Below are positions 24,301 to 34,640 of a DNA stretch of 64,000 nucleotides, piece after piece; position 1 is the stretch's first letter; every line of letters starts with the position of its first letter. The stretch is from the NCBI RefSeq assembly GCF_000003815.2, contig NC_049986.1, positions 22,794,906-22,858,905 on the forward strand. The letters run 5' to 3'. The translations under genes and the position numbers were made by a program. This DNA comes from Branchiostoma floridae. Lineage: Eukaryota > Chordata > Leptocardii > Amphioxiformes > Branchiostomatidae. The notes under the pieces are model-generated. The model searched no databases. It was not told the origin of the DNA and worked only from the letters and a program-made list of their open reading frames with translations.

Positions 24301-25235
24301 ACTGGATGGAATCATAAGAATAATAATTATAATACTGTTTATTTTGACAGCAACAAGAGGAAAAGCAGCGAGCAGGAACCTCCGTCGGTATGTTTAACTA
24401 ATGTTCAGTACGAAGACAAAGACAGTAGTATTATGTGATTGTTAAAGAATCTTCAATTTCATTTACTTGATACGAAATGTGTACTGGATGTGATACATTT
24501 CGTTGTGATCATGTGAAGCATGCAAAATGTAACAATGACACAAGTCAATCATATGAAGTAATACAAACATTCATACAATCACGGTGCCAAAATGAAATAA
24601 TAATGACCAATTAAGTTTGTGATCCACGCATTTTAACCAGTCTCTCTTTGGCACAGGCGCCCGTTAGGAAGTCACAACGGAGCGCAGCTCACGGGGTGAG
24701 TGCTACTTTATTGAATTATCTTGCAGAAGCTGCATGCCATTAATTTGCACTGAACTTGTGAAGAAACAGCCATTATCACTCACCTTTTTTTGTGTGAATT
24801 AGAAATGTTTCACAGTTATAAGATAGGTCAATTAGGTGGCATTATTTAGAACGTTTCTTAACTATTTCTAATTACGTGTCCACCGCTGCGAAAATTCGAC
24901 TTCAGCTTACACACATCTTTGGGCCATTTTTTTTACAGGAGAGTCAGTACAAGGCTGACGACTTCGTTGTTGTACCTGGGAACGTGAACGACGGGGACGA
25001 CATTGAGGCGTGGTTTGGGCGGGTTGTGTCTGTCAATCTTGCCCAAAAGAAGCTCCGGCTCGTGTGGTATGTGCCAGACAACCAAACTGGCATATACGAA
25101 CGGGAAAAGAGCAACGGCCAGTCGCTCCCCGCGACCACCTGCGCCTTTCGTGATGTAGCCACAACCGTGGTGTTTGACAAGGACATGACCTTGCCCGTGG
25201 AGGAATGGGTGAAGGCAACAAATGCATGCCGTTAG
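14639..25235 (+). CDS. ParB/sulfiredoxin-like and BAH-like chimeric protein, 12 exons, 931 aa
   Basis: Exons: 14639-14779, 15161-15367, 17694-18591, 19054-19601, 22459-22707, 22783-22827, 23170-23415, 23626-23679, 23973-24007, 24351-24387, 24657-24695, 24939-25235; 2796 nt with consistent phases and a TAG stop. All donors are GT, all acceptors AG. Residues 1-116 (WWFEVRKGDIYAYASG, CKKFHGLKTAAEFVKKW) are unrecognised. Residues 117 to about 390 are a 15-residue repeat. Residues 416-598 hold a ParB/Srx-like domain with GGNHTR at 486-491. Exons 5-8 give a charged stretch ending in a likely coiled coil (LQTENRNLLAEVASLRTK). Exons 9-11 are short and basic. Residues 834-931 resemble a BAH/Tudor-like domain. 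A role in nucleic-acid or chromatin binding is an inference. Uncertain points: exon 3 could start at 17680 with a shifted exon 2 donor; exon 7 could extend left to about 23018 in the same frame; exon 6 is supported only by phase. AATAAA at 25595 may be its poly(A) signal. Confidence 0.75.
15480..15790. mobile_element. MITE in intron 2
   Basis: Arms around GGGAGCCAGCCGAGATCGG (about 15526) are the reverse complement of GATCGG...GGCTGGCTCCCAGGG at 15711-15740, with TTTATTCGG/CTTATAAAC just inside. GC-rich middle, no coding capacity. Boundaries approximate. Confidence 0.6.
16170..16363. mobile_element. TACTCTCC-type MITE, copy 2: near-perfect hairpin
   Basis: The 194-bp unit runs from TACTCTCCAAGCAGAGGTTA to TACCTCTGCTTGGAGAGTA and is palindromic almost to its centre (GGCACAGC loop near 16266). 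The few mismatches imply a recent insertion. It lies in intron 2, so the nuclear transcript would contain a stem of about 90 bp. TA at both ends suggests a TA target site. Confidence 0.95.
16487..16577 (+). repeat. tRNA-derived SINE fragment
   Basis: AAGTTCGATCCCCGG matches a Pol III B box; the following GTACATGCTGCTTTCTCTGC and ACTCAGCATC are shared with the copy at 54755-54890. It is cut by the gap at 16578. Confidence 0.75.
16578..16722. other. Assembly gap (145 N)
   Basis: 145 N, probably a sized gap, directly after the SINE fragment in intron 2. Confidence 0.99.
17694..18591 (+). CDS. Exon 3: minisatellite-encoded domain
   Basis: Starts at AAG^AATGGG (alternative CAG^CG at 17680) and ends ATGG^GTAAGT. 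It encodes NGKELFDVTASTSQQKG followed by about 18 copies of a 15-residue unit such as KHRGDVTPTTTQQKG, then AEEEAMAAIKRHYM, which shows the true frame. The repeat is hydrophilic, Gln/Thr/Lys-rich and probably disordered. All three plus frames and two minus frames are also open, so the frame was chosen from the non-repetitive ends and the splice phases. Confidence 0.75.
17712..18520 (+). repeat. 45-bp minisatellite with TGACGTCA in most units
   Basis: Eighteen 45-bp units, two main variants (GGGGAAACATCGAGG and GGGAGGAGGTCGAGG types). TGACGTCA, the CRE/ATF palindrome, begins at 17756, 17801, 17846, 17936, 17981, 18026, 18071, 18116, 18161, 18206, 18251, 18296, 18341, 18386 and 18476; two units (17891, 18431) read TGGCGTCA. 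High uniformity indicates recent homogenisation. Confidence 0.97.
18665..18790 (-). mobile_element. 3' end of a non-LTR retrotransposon
   Basis: On the minus strand it reads TTGGGTAGCCCTTGCTGTATG, then GCCGAATAAATAAATC followed by a short AAATC tail. A poly(A)-like signal plus a short tandem tail is typical of a 5'-truncated non-LTR copy. It lies in intron 3. Confidence 0.6.
19054..19601 (+). CDS. Exon 4: ParB/sulfiredoxin-like domain
   Basis: Acceptor TTTACAG, donor CCG^GTGAGT. Sequence starts GAFDIPIKRLVEPAW, followed by a helix (DPQHVSNLKQRFIA), a strand (TTVLIGNIP) and RYEVIGGNHTRIALQEIL. The last block matches the ParB/Srx signature G-x-HR-x-x-A, here with Thr inserted before Arg (GNHTR). 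The domain is followed by VHMHIYCGLPDDLAKRVGMAHN and the helical LDQLISMRASLYNKAG. In bacteria such folds bind DNA/CTP or act as nucleases; similar proteins exist in some invertebrates, function unknown to me. Confidence 0.75.
19794..20592. mobile_element. 799-bp element with 17-bp perfect terminal inverted repeats
   Basis: ATACCCGCCTCACATTA at 19794 is exactly mirrored by TAATGTGAGGCGGGTAT at 20576-20592. Interior non-coding and CG-rich. Lies in intron 4. Confidence 0.85.
20592..20946. mobile_element. MITE with TTAAGCCCCGTTTACAA inverted ends
   Basis: TTAAGCCCCGTTTACAA at 20592 is mirrored by TTGTAAACGGGGCTTAA at 20930-20946. It abuts the preceding element. Its left half (GCGAGCTCCAAATGGGCATTTTC) resembles that element's left half (ACGAGCTCTAAATGACATTTTC), so the two families look related. 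Confidence 0.85.
20947..22098. mobile_element. Third, larger or disrupted member of the same inverted-repeat group
   Basis: The right end GATTTGTAAACGGGGCTTTA (22078) is the same terminus; the left end AAAGCCGTGCTTACAATTC (20946) is a degraded mirror. Inside are CG-rich stretches (20965-21100 and 21650-22080) with shared words such as CGGCCGA around AT-rich sequence, perhaps an insertion. Boundaries uncertain. Confidence 0.5.
22160..22345. repeat. Dispersed copy of the 34.6-36.2 kb repeat
   Basis: Shares AGCTTACAATAGGCGGGGC, GGTCTGGAGTGAGCTGCCATT and TTTGAACCACTC with the three tandem copies at 34.6-36.2 kb. It lies at the end of intron 4. Confidence 0.8.
24939..25235 (+). CDS. Exon 12: C-terminal BAH/Tudor-like domain
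   Basis: Acceptor TTTTTTTTACAG, TAG stop at 25233-25235. YKADDFVVVPGNVNDGDD, then AWFGRVVSVNLAQKKLRLVW and YVPDNQTGIYE follow the beta-barrel pattern of BAH or Tudor-like modules (polar entry strand, GRV strand, VxWY strand). The last part (FRDVATTVVFDKDM) would be the final strand. Assignment by pattern only. Confidence 0.6.
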   Translation, partial: ESQYKADDFVVVPGNVNDGDDIEAWFGRVVSVNLAQKKLRLVWYVPDNQTGIYEREKSNGQSLPATTCAFRDVATTVVFDKDMTLPVEEWVKATNACR

Positions 25236-25597
25236 ATACATGTGTGTTGCAGAACGGAATATTCTTTTCCTTAAAAATCTCACTTTCTCACTCCTGACAT
25301 TTAAAACTGCTATGAAAATCTATCTATAAAACAATCCGAGTCCCGTGTAGTAGCCACAAATATTGTTCTTATGTCATACTTATGACGCGAAAACGTTCGA
25401 TACTGGTGTTCCGGACCGGGCCATAACTTCCGTATCGCACAGGTTCGAAAGGCGTATCACACAGGCTTCCTTCGAGTAAATCCAATCATTTCGAGCGAGC
25501 ATTGCTGTTGCAACATTTTTTTACGAGGGCACCAAATTTGTTCAAATTCTGGCACCTTTCGCATCAAAACAAGGGTTTGGGTGGGTATGACATAAAT

Positions 25598-25742
25598 AAA
25601 ATACAACACGGTGTATTCCGCATCACCCTCGGTCTCAGCCCTCCCGCAGGTCGGATCACCCTCCGGCCTTCGGCCGTCGTGCGATCCTTCCCACGGTCGG
25701 GCTGGAACCTCAGGTGATACGGAATACACCGTGTTGTGTTTT
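25598..25742. mobile_element. MITE with AAAATACAACACGGTGTATT ends
   Basis: Left AAAATACAACACGGTGTATT is mirrored by AATACACCGTGTTGTGTTTT at 25723-25742; arms continue through GCATCACC/GGTGAT. The middle is the palindromic CGGCCTTCGGCCG. It sits just past the gene's 3' end. Confidence 0.9.
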
Positions 25743-26372
25743 CTTAACTGATACCTCTATTTGATTATCATTATTGCATCGTCATCATTTTCTATGTATT
25801 GCGTTACTTTATCATTGATTGTTAACTCATACCATTAATTAATTGTTTATGTTAATAGTATCGTTATCATTCTTTGTACTACTTTACTTTATTAGTTAAC
25901 GAGTTAACCACTCCGTGGTTAGCAAGCGAAAGTCGTGAGCCAGCGGTCATTACGGAGGATGATACCCAGGCTACGAGTACTCATCATAATCAAGAACTTT
26001 TGTTTAAACATCGTTCAAACGAGGAGGGATGAGCATAAGCTTCGCAAACCATGGAAACTCTGAGTCAGTGTACCTGGAACGGGTTTTGTCCCCTGTAGTG
26101 ATCGTATAATTGACATATATTGTGTAGTTGTTTTATTATTTTCAATTTTGATATGTTGACGATATGTTTTCCCTTTCCTGAATCCGTTATGCAGAAGGAA
26201 AAACTCATGTGTACGCTCTCCATGTGTACTTTGTGTAAACAATAACTATAGAAATAAAATCTAGTAGGTTTTCACTTCAACTGATGTGAATCATTGCACT
26301 TACTACCGTTCTTATACTTAGAACTCTTAGCCCCAAGTTAAGTCACCTGACCCATATGTTCATATTTCTTCA
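25743..26372. other. Region without a gene
   Basis: No exon seen. A GATACCCAGGCTAC word near 25961 is the end of a TAGCCTGG-type element. Confidence 0.5.
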
Positions 26373-26736
26373 CTTGAGTAACATGCCTCAGATTCTCAGG
26401 CTGGAGTCACATGACTCTTAAAACCAAGCTTGAGTCATGTGACTCTAAATACAAGACTTGAGTCATGTGACTCTAAATACCAGGCTGGAGTCGTGTGACT
26501 CTGAATACCAGGCTTGAGTCATATGACTCAGATTCCAAGGCTGGAGTCATATGACTCTTAAAACCAAGCTTGAGTCATATGACTCTTGAAACCAAGCTTG
26601 AGTCATGTGACTCTGAAGACAAGGCTTGAGTCATGTGACTCTGACGACAAGGCTTGAGTCATATGACTCTAAATCCCATAGAACGAGTCATATGCCTCAG
26701 ATTCCCAAGCTTGAGTCACATGACTCAAATCTTCCC
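26373..26736. repeat. 28-bp palindromic minisatellite with AP-1-like sites
   Basis: Thirteen 28-bp units from 26373, consensus CTTGAGTCATGTGACTCTAA followed by an 8-base spacer. Each unit holds an inverted pair TGAGTCA/TGACTC around CATATG or CATGTG. Degenerate units extend to 26345 and to about 26810. Confidence 0.93.
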
Positions 26737-26810
26737 CTTCAAACTGAGTAAATCAAGCCAACACGGCTGTATAATTCGATCCTTGCATGAGTCAGATGAC
26801 TCAATACGTC

Positions 26811-28019
26811 GTGAACGGATGTCTTCAATTTCCAGATAACTAGCCAAGACGGCTGCATTTTAGTTAAATATGAAGCTTCATTTTTCCATTTCCAAGTTTA
26901 AAAAAAGGGAATAAAATAGATTTTCCCTTATTATTTTGGATTCTGTTCTGTATGGTTTGTATTGCGGGCTGTCTTCCTGATCCCCCCCCCCCCTGTCCAA
27001 TGACAAAAAAATGTCTTCCCATTCTTCCCAATAATCTAAAATGGAGAATCTACGTACGTAGAAATTTACATGAATGGTTCAACATGTCTTCATGCGCTTC
27101 TTACTCCAAGAAAAGTAATTCTGGTACTCTTCGTCCGTGCTGCCTCAGTCAGTGCATTTGCTTTGCCAGGTTATTCCCCTCACACACATCCGAACCGCTC
27201 CACTTGCTCCTGAGCGCGGCATGACGTACTTACTCTTAAGTGGCTGGTCCTGTGCAGGGTTTCATCCTGTAAATAATAATCCCTTCTTTCAGCCGTACCT
27301 CCGGAGAATTAAGTAATGCATACCTTTGCACAATAGAGTACTCTCGATCCGTAATAGGTGTTCTAAGATTAGATACGCATCAAAGCATCTTCAAGTAACT
27401 GTGCGTTCGCTACAGATTGGTGTATTGAACGACGTAGTATCTGCGTCATAATGACGCCAATAGCCGGAAACGTGGGAGCCTCTGATGCTGAAGAAACAAA
27501 ATATAGATGTCTCTGATCTATCTAAGCGCTTCTGGGTATGAAACTGAGTGATTTGTTGGAAATTGCATATCAGACGTACAAAGAAAACAATCAGACGAAG
27601 TGGTGAGGTGTCAGCAATCCGCGTCAATCGAATCATTCAGACAGTTTCCCAGCGCATATACCGCTGAGCTTTTACTGCCTACTTGATACATATCTTCACC
27701 TTTTTGTGCCATTCATTGATTCAGGCGTTAGACGCTATCAATTACCGCTTAAGTGTAAAAGCAAATGAGAAAATCAATCGGTGAAACTAATAGAAAGGTT
27801 CAACCGCGATGATATCGTATCATATCAAATAAAAAGGTGTAGAACCGCTGGCTCGACCGTGTTGTAAAGTGTGCTTTTATCATGTATCTTATGGTGTTAA
27901 GGGAAGTTTTACGACATTGGAAGAGGCTGTAACTGTCTTGCGTGGTTGTTTATGTCCTAAGGCATTTGTACATTAGCAGTGTATTATCGAGATGTTGAAT
28001 TATTTAGATAAGACCGTGC
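26811..28019. other. Region without a gene
   Basis: No convincing exon or repeat; a poly-C run is at about 26982. Confidence 0.5.
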
Positions 28020-28300
28020 ACAGCGCCCTGTGTGTTCCGTCACTGTTGGCGTAAAGTTTATTTCTTTGATAACTGCTTCTTCTTTAAGCAGTATGGGGAG
28101 GTAACGATACGGTATACCGGTATAAAACTGTTTTTTTTTTCTTGTTGAATCGGTCGAGCAAAACATGATCTGAAATAAAATCAGTGCACCGGATGTTGGA
28201 CGGATTAGAAAATCACATGCAAAACAAATTGTAGAGGCGTCCTGTGTGTTCCGTAAGTACAGTTTATTTCTTTGATAACTGCTTCTTCTGCAAATAGTAA
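28020..28300. repeat. Local duplication with GGTACC-element fragment between
   Basis: TGTGTTCCGT and AGTTTATTTCTTTGATAACT with GCTTCTTCT occur at about 28029-28090 and again at 28237-28290. Between them, 28100-28215 is a partial copy of the GGGTACCGGTAC element family (ACCGGATGTTGGACGGATTAGA). Confidence 0.75.
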
Positions 28301-28794
28301 ACACAATGTTGGTTATTGAATACTCAGATAGCAGCTTGCAATGTAATAAACATTGACACAAGTGGTGGCCTGTTCAAAGCATTTGGGTTCCTCGAAGTTG
28401 AAAATACTGGATAAAATAACACGGGGACATCCTAATATGAGAACTATGGAAAGTATTCGCCAGAACATGGACTATGTTCCTCCCACACGAGCCTACCCCC
28501 ACCCCCGAATCACATAACAAGAGATTACGCATCGTTTAAGAGATTCATCAGTCACGTAATACTATGTACACAGTTAATAGAATTTTCATCAATCAGTGAC
28601 TACTAATTTGAAAGGCATTCAATAGATTGGAATCCAGCAAATTTACAGGTCTCAAGTACTCAATAAGGCTTTCATTATCTGATAGTCCGTTACATACCCG
28701 GAAAATTAAAAACAAATAAATAAAGGTTAAAAATATAATTATTGGTGAAAAAATATGTCTGCGTTATCCAATACACGCTGCTAGTAAGTGCACT

Positions 28795-29460
28795 AGCATT
28801 TTGGCTGATCTTTGACAGTTCAGTCTTAATGAATATCACAGTATTTTTATCAACGACCTGTTGTCACAGGTGACCCCGTAGTGGGGTCAGAGGTACGGCA
28901 AGGTCTCCCTCTAATGGTGTTAAGGACCCTGATTTTAATGGTATTCTCTCTACTTCACAAAGTAATCTGTTATCCCTTTTTATCATGACGCCCTGCTTTG
29001 ATTGATTAGCCCATTCTCTATGGCGTCATCAACAAAATAGATTATTAAGTACCTGTATCAGATGATTGAAACATGCAGTGCAGTTCTTTGATCAATATCG
29101 TGCGGCGAGTTCAAATAAAAAATCATGAAAAGAAGTGTTTATCTACAATCTTGAATACGTCATAAGGAATAACGCAGTATTTTACCAGTAACCTGTTGCA
29201 ATAGATGACCCAATAGTGGGGTCAGAGGTGCCTGGGAGGTTGTGCGGCAAGGTCTCTCTCTAATGGTGTTAAGGACCCTGGTTTAATGATATTCTCTCTA
29301 CTTCACAAAGTAATTCATAATCCTTTTTCTATTATGACGCCCTGATTTGATTGATTAGCCGCTTCTCTAAATACTCCTATGACGCCAAGAACAAAATAGA
29401 TGTTTAAGTATCTGTATCAGCTGATTGGAGGAATGCACTGCAGTTCTTTAATCAGTCCTG
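28795..29460. repeat. Tandem duplication of about 320 bp
   Basis: Copies at about 28795-29100 and 29165-29460 share GTAGTGGGGTCAGAGG, CTCTAATGGTGTTAAGGACC, TTCTCTCTACTTCACAAAGT and TGATTGATTAGCC, with small indels. No open frame is conserved. Confidence 0.85.
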
Positions 29461-30904
29461 TACGGTGATAATTGGCGGGTTTGTTATCGAATAGTGTCAT
29501 CGTCAGGTAGATCAGGTGTGATTTGAAAACCTAGTTAGGTGACTGATGGAACATTGAGCTTCACTGAGGGTGTCTTTTCGGACAAGCGGCATTGATGGCA
29601 AAGACAAAATACATTCAAAGACATCACAAACTTGGATCAGTTTCTGCAGGGCCTTTACCAAAGGACATATCAGGCAAATATCATCAGCACATAGTAGATG
29701 ATTTACAAGAACTTTCCAAAAAAAAAGCAGTCAGCAATGGTGGAGTTTAACTTTCCAGTAATCTGAAACATACGTATTGTGCAGTAGAGGAGTAAATAAA
29801 ATCATGCTGGTGAATCCAGAGACCTCTGTGATAATTCAAGTGTTGTAGGTATAAGATGTAATGCATAAATAATTACCTAATGAAATAAATCAAATCTAAA
29901 TGATACACCTAACTATCTATATAATCCGACAGGACTTTTTAGAACTTGCATTTTGCAGTTAGAAGCGCTAGAAGGTCGATAGAGATTATTGTCACGTAGT
30001 TGTTACATTTCTGTCGTTACCTACACATAAGGGATCATCTATAACCTGCATCACGATTCATCACTGTACATAGTAGCACCAAACTGTGGAGGCGTAGATT
30101 TATATAGACGGTAATTCATCAGACAGAATCATGCCTGAAGTGGTCACGCGCCCCCATAGTTTACAACTGACAACTCTTTTTAAAGTTTCAGGCAGAAAAA
30201 TGTTGAAAAATTGTTTTGTTACGTAATCCATTGATTTTAGTCGTCTTTATCGCTGGCAGGCTCAATTTAAGGAGGCCATGGGACAAAGACGAACAACGCC
30301 ATCGGCACATGCATCATACGTGTGTTACCAATTATTGCAAGTTTCTAACGAAACCCACTCAAAACAAAAAGTGTTTCTTTCTTCTTCTGCCGATCCAGGT
30401 TTCACTGACCCATTGCATGTTCTTCGACTAGACTTTCAGTTTAGTTGTCAGCCAAGTACAATTTGAGATGAAAAAAAATAAATAGATGAATAAAAGCTTA
30501 TCCACCTGTCTTGGTCCAAGAAGACTGTCCCTTTCCATGGTGGTTGGAGGGGATGCAACTATCAAAATTAAGACTTCATGAAAGAAATGTTTACCTAAGA
30601 TCTTGAATAAGCTTCAGTGTCATGCTATTTGGCATCGTTTCTTTATTCTTATAAATGCAGACACCAAATTTGTATAGTAGATGAAAACAAGCGTCATGGA
30701 TAGGGTCCTTTTGGCGTGTGTTGATGGTGGTCTTCTGGATGGACTCCGTGTCATGGTTGTTGGAGGAGAGTTTGGTCGATTTACTGATTCTATATTTTGA
30801 GGATTTCTTGCACCTTTTGCAAACATTTGTTTGTACTTCTACCTTGTGTGCAGTTCCCTTCCATTCTTAGGCCATGTTGATCTAATCATATTGATGACAC
30901 CAGA
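29461..30904. other. Region without a gene
   Basis: AT-rich, no supported feature. Confidence 0.5.
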
Positions 30905-31205
30905 AGCAAAACGTTTAGTTCAGTTCACCTTTATTTATACTGGTAAGCCCTGTCGGCTAACACGTAGGCCGTTCTTCCCAGAGGACCAGTTGAAGGGAGG
31001 GAAAAAAATAAATAAACAAATATAGAATTAATACACAATAGCTATTTACACTAAATCATAGTATCAGCTATCAGTTCGAAATCAGTCCATGTCGGCTAGA
31101 CTCGCAGAGAGGGAGAACTCCGCACATCTTCTGGAATGACGTTCCAGACTGCCGACGCCGCCATGTAGGATGGCATCTGCGCGTGCATCAATATATCTCC
31201 GTTGC
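30905..31205 (-). pseudogene. C-terminal remnant and 3' UTR of a non-LTR retrotransposon
   Basis: Minus-strand frame at about 31205-31095 reads PSYMAASAVWNVIPEDVRSS then PSLRV and a stop. The pattern (aromatic, A-AVWN-IP--VR-S-SL--F) is the usual end of CR1/Jockey-like reverse-transcriptase ORFs. It is followed by sequence ending in CCAGTATAAATAAAGGTGAA near 30930. Truncated and inactive. Confidence 0.65.
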
Positions 31206-31707
31206 TAAATAAAAAAGTTTTTGACCATACGGTAAACCGTGTAAAGCATTTGCAAAATGTGCAAACATTTGCTGTATGCTGCAAAAATTATTGGCAGATG
31301 GATATTGATGTTGATGCGAAAGTCAATTACAGAGACAAAGACGAATGCGAAAAAACAAAAAAATAACTTAGTGCACCATCATGGCCATAATCTTTTATTT
31401 GTTGATTCTTCTGGATCACATAGATATCTTAATGAAGGAAACTTTTTTATCTGCACGTTTGCATCAGTTTGGGGGGTTTCCATAGGATGTCTTCCATATA
31501 ATCAGATCAACATGACCTTCTGTGGAAATCTATTTGGGAATCTGATTTTGACTCAGGTCCAACATCCAACATGTGGTTAAAGGTAATTTGTGTGTCGAAT
31601 GTGAGATCTAGTTTATCCAATAGATGTGGAAGGTACTTCTCTCCACCATTGATTTATTACTTGAATGGTGCTGATATCGTCTCAGCATTTCAATAAAATA
31701 TAATACA

Positions 31708-32470
31708 TCATGCCAGGTGCGTATTTCTACCAAGGATAGATGGTTTAGCTTGGTAAACATTTTAACTTAATTCAAATTGCAACAAGACAATATAGTATGC
31801 TGCCCCAGGTAGCAACATATTATCTAGTACTATGATTGTATTCTAGCTCTTTTTAAAAAATATCCATTTCAGGTTGGAATGACTGACCAGAATATCTATT
31901 TAGGCGAAACTCTTGTACCTTTAGATATGTCTGGAATGAAAGTATAGAATAAAGGCATTAGTGCATATACAGTGCCAGGCGCTTAGGTCTACCAAAAAAG
32001 AGGGTTGGTAAACAGCTCAGCTGGTACTTTTGTTTTCAAGCACTGTTTCCCATAACCATTTTGGGTTGGAATGACTGACCAGGATATCTACTGTACCTTT
32101 AGACGTGTCTAGAAAGAGAGTTAGTATAAAATAAAGTTCATTATTATATAAATAATGCCAGGCGTTTTGGTCTACCAAAGTTAGAGGGTTAAACTTCGTA
32201 AACAGTTATCTAGTACTTTTGTATTATAGCACTGTTTTCCATAACCATTTCGGGTTGGAATGACTGACCAGGATATCTACTATACCTTTAGACGTGTCTA
32301 GAATGAGAGTTAGTATAGAATAAAATTCATTAGTATATAAATAGTGCCGGGCGCTTTGGTCCACCAAACTTCGTAAACAGTTTATCTAGTACTTCTGTAT
32401 TCTAGCACTCTTTTCCATACCCATTTCGGGATGTCTATTTAGACGAAACTCCTGCACATTTATACGTGTC
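31708..32470. repeat. Tandem repeat of about 187 bp, about four copies
   Basis: GGTTGGAATGACTGACCAG recurs at about 31873, 32065 and 32252, and AGTGCCAGGCGCTTAGGTCT-type words at 31708, 31974, 32157 and 32343. No coding frame. Confidence 0.9.
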
Positions 32471-34640
32471 TAGAATAGGAGTCCGGCCCGACGGCACACG
32501 CGGGCTGTTAAACCCACGACAGCTCTCATCCCCACCCGATAAGTATCGACAAAGGAATTATTTTTTTACTGGTCCTGTGGTATTAGTGGGTCGATGATAA
32601 CTGAAGACAGTGGCTGTTCGGTTTATCCTCCTGATCGCTCCACCCCAGATATTATAGATCGACGATATGCCACAAAATTACATGTATGAAAGCACAAGAA
32701 TTTTGGGTCTTTCCAGCGTGAAAGTGGTACAAGAAGAAATACCGGTAGGTAAAAGTACCCGATAGAGAACAATAATCAAGGGATTTCCAGAAGATCAGCT
32801 GGAGTGAAGGGTAGCATGCCTTAGTCCCATATATGTAAATGAGGATACCTTATGCACACAGTTATGCATTATAATATCGTAGGTATCATTCAACCAGGTC
32901 TAATTTTCATACACCCGTCACCGTGTTCCAATTTCTATCTAGACTCATATTCGTCATTTGAATCTCTCTCATACACTGCGTACATTCTGATTCACTCTAA
33001 ACTGATTCTGATGCACTGACAACCAAGTGTGTAGACACTCTTGTACACTTGAAGGTCATTCTAGCACCCCTGTACACTCTGGTCACTCTTGTACTCCTGT
33101 GCGATTGTCTTACCGAGGGAATGGGGAATCAGAAGAGAACTAATGGTCCCCCATTTATGTCAATTAGTAGGTAGTAAGCTGTCTTACTACGGAAGTGAAA
33201 TTATCCATACCTTCAGTTGACATAAGAGTAACCATCCAAAGTTGTCTTTAGCTCTGTTGGATATCAATTCATAGTGCATGAAACCAGTTTCTACAAGATC
33301 TCTTCAGTGTCACTGAAAAAAAGATAGTGGATGCTATCTGAAATTTCTAGCCGTTTCCAAAATCATAATTGTGTAACAGCTTCTTGGCATATCTTATTAG
33401 CATGATGTCTAACCTTCACTGACGTAAGATCATCATACTTAACAGAACTTTCCTTAGGGAGTTGGACATGAACCAAGTCTCGTGTGAAATGATCAAATGG
33501 GACATGCACAAAAATGCGCACAACTGTTTATGATTTTCACTGGAGCCAACAGCTTAAAAGTGGACTGAACACAAATGATTCCACTATGAAAACCGTTAAA
33601 ACAGATGCTTCCCTTCATTAGTGAAACAAAGACGAAACCATAATAAACTGACATTATGGGAACTCAGTCACGAGAAAACGTCATTGAAGGTAAAATGAAA
33701 ACTACATTACTTCCACACTAATTGGCATAAATGTAGAATAATTTGCAAATCCCTCTCTTCGACTAATGGTTTTCACACGGTACATCCCTCCCCTGAAAGA
33801 GTTACTGAATACGGTCTTCAAAAATGGGAATGAAGCATTACAGAAACGACGTAAGATATGCAGTACACGGACGAAGAAAAACAGCTGCTTCAAGTTGGAG
33901 GAGAGCCCAAACATGATCCGATGAATAGTGCAGAGTCTCTAGGGATTACGATTAATAGGGGAAGGCGCTCGTTAAGTGTGAGCTATATCTGCATTAGAAT
34001 GTACAAAGTTGTGCTGGACATCTATAATTTTGGTCCCTGCTTAGAAACTGGAGAAAAGAAATGGGCGTACTTCGACCAATCGAGCGGTATGGTATTAGAA
34101 AATGTACGTTCCAGAACTTGAAATAGCTCGAGGCGTCAGTAAGAATGATGTGCTATTGACTTTGGTGCTGACTCAAATAAAGGGTCTTGGGTTCGACGGC
34201 AGCAATTTTCACAGTTTGAACTAACGAGGGACAACTGGGAAGAGCTGATAATGCAATTCGTCTCTCACAAATGGTCCCTGTGTGTCAAGAGACCGGAAGG
34301 TGCTGATAAAGTAGCACTTCGTCTTTCACAGCTTTTTTAAACTGCTTTTTCTTGGAATCGGCGACGAGCAGCTTGCTAAGTGTTGAGAATTAGGATAACT
34401 TGGTGACACTTTTGAAAATCGGGACTTTATGTTAAAGATTTTGAGTTTGACGGTCGCACAAACTCGGATATCAACGTCTTACTCCTTAAAGCCACACCAA
34501 TTTGACATGTTGTATCCGGGGTTTTAAGCATAATACATATGTTGAACTGAAAACACGAAATGAATATGAGCTTCAGGAGACATGTTTATATCTAAGTACA
34601 CTACGTTTTATGCCATGCCGTGAATAAAGTCCTGTTAGTT
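32471..34640. other. Region without a gene; one copy of a dispersed repeat
   Basis: No exon recognised. Positions 33259-33422 (ATATCAATTCATAGTG ... TCAGTGTCACTGA ... CCGTTTCCAAAATCATA ... ATGTCTAACCTTCACTGACG) match 45820-46050 and 63197-63386. The TGTACTCTGG words near 33040-33090 form a weak repeat. Confidence 0.6.

Noticed and set aside
26373-26736. CRISPR-like regular repeat of 28 bp
   Set aside because: Units are contiguous with no unique spacers and the genome is eukaryotic.
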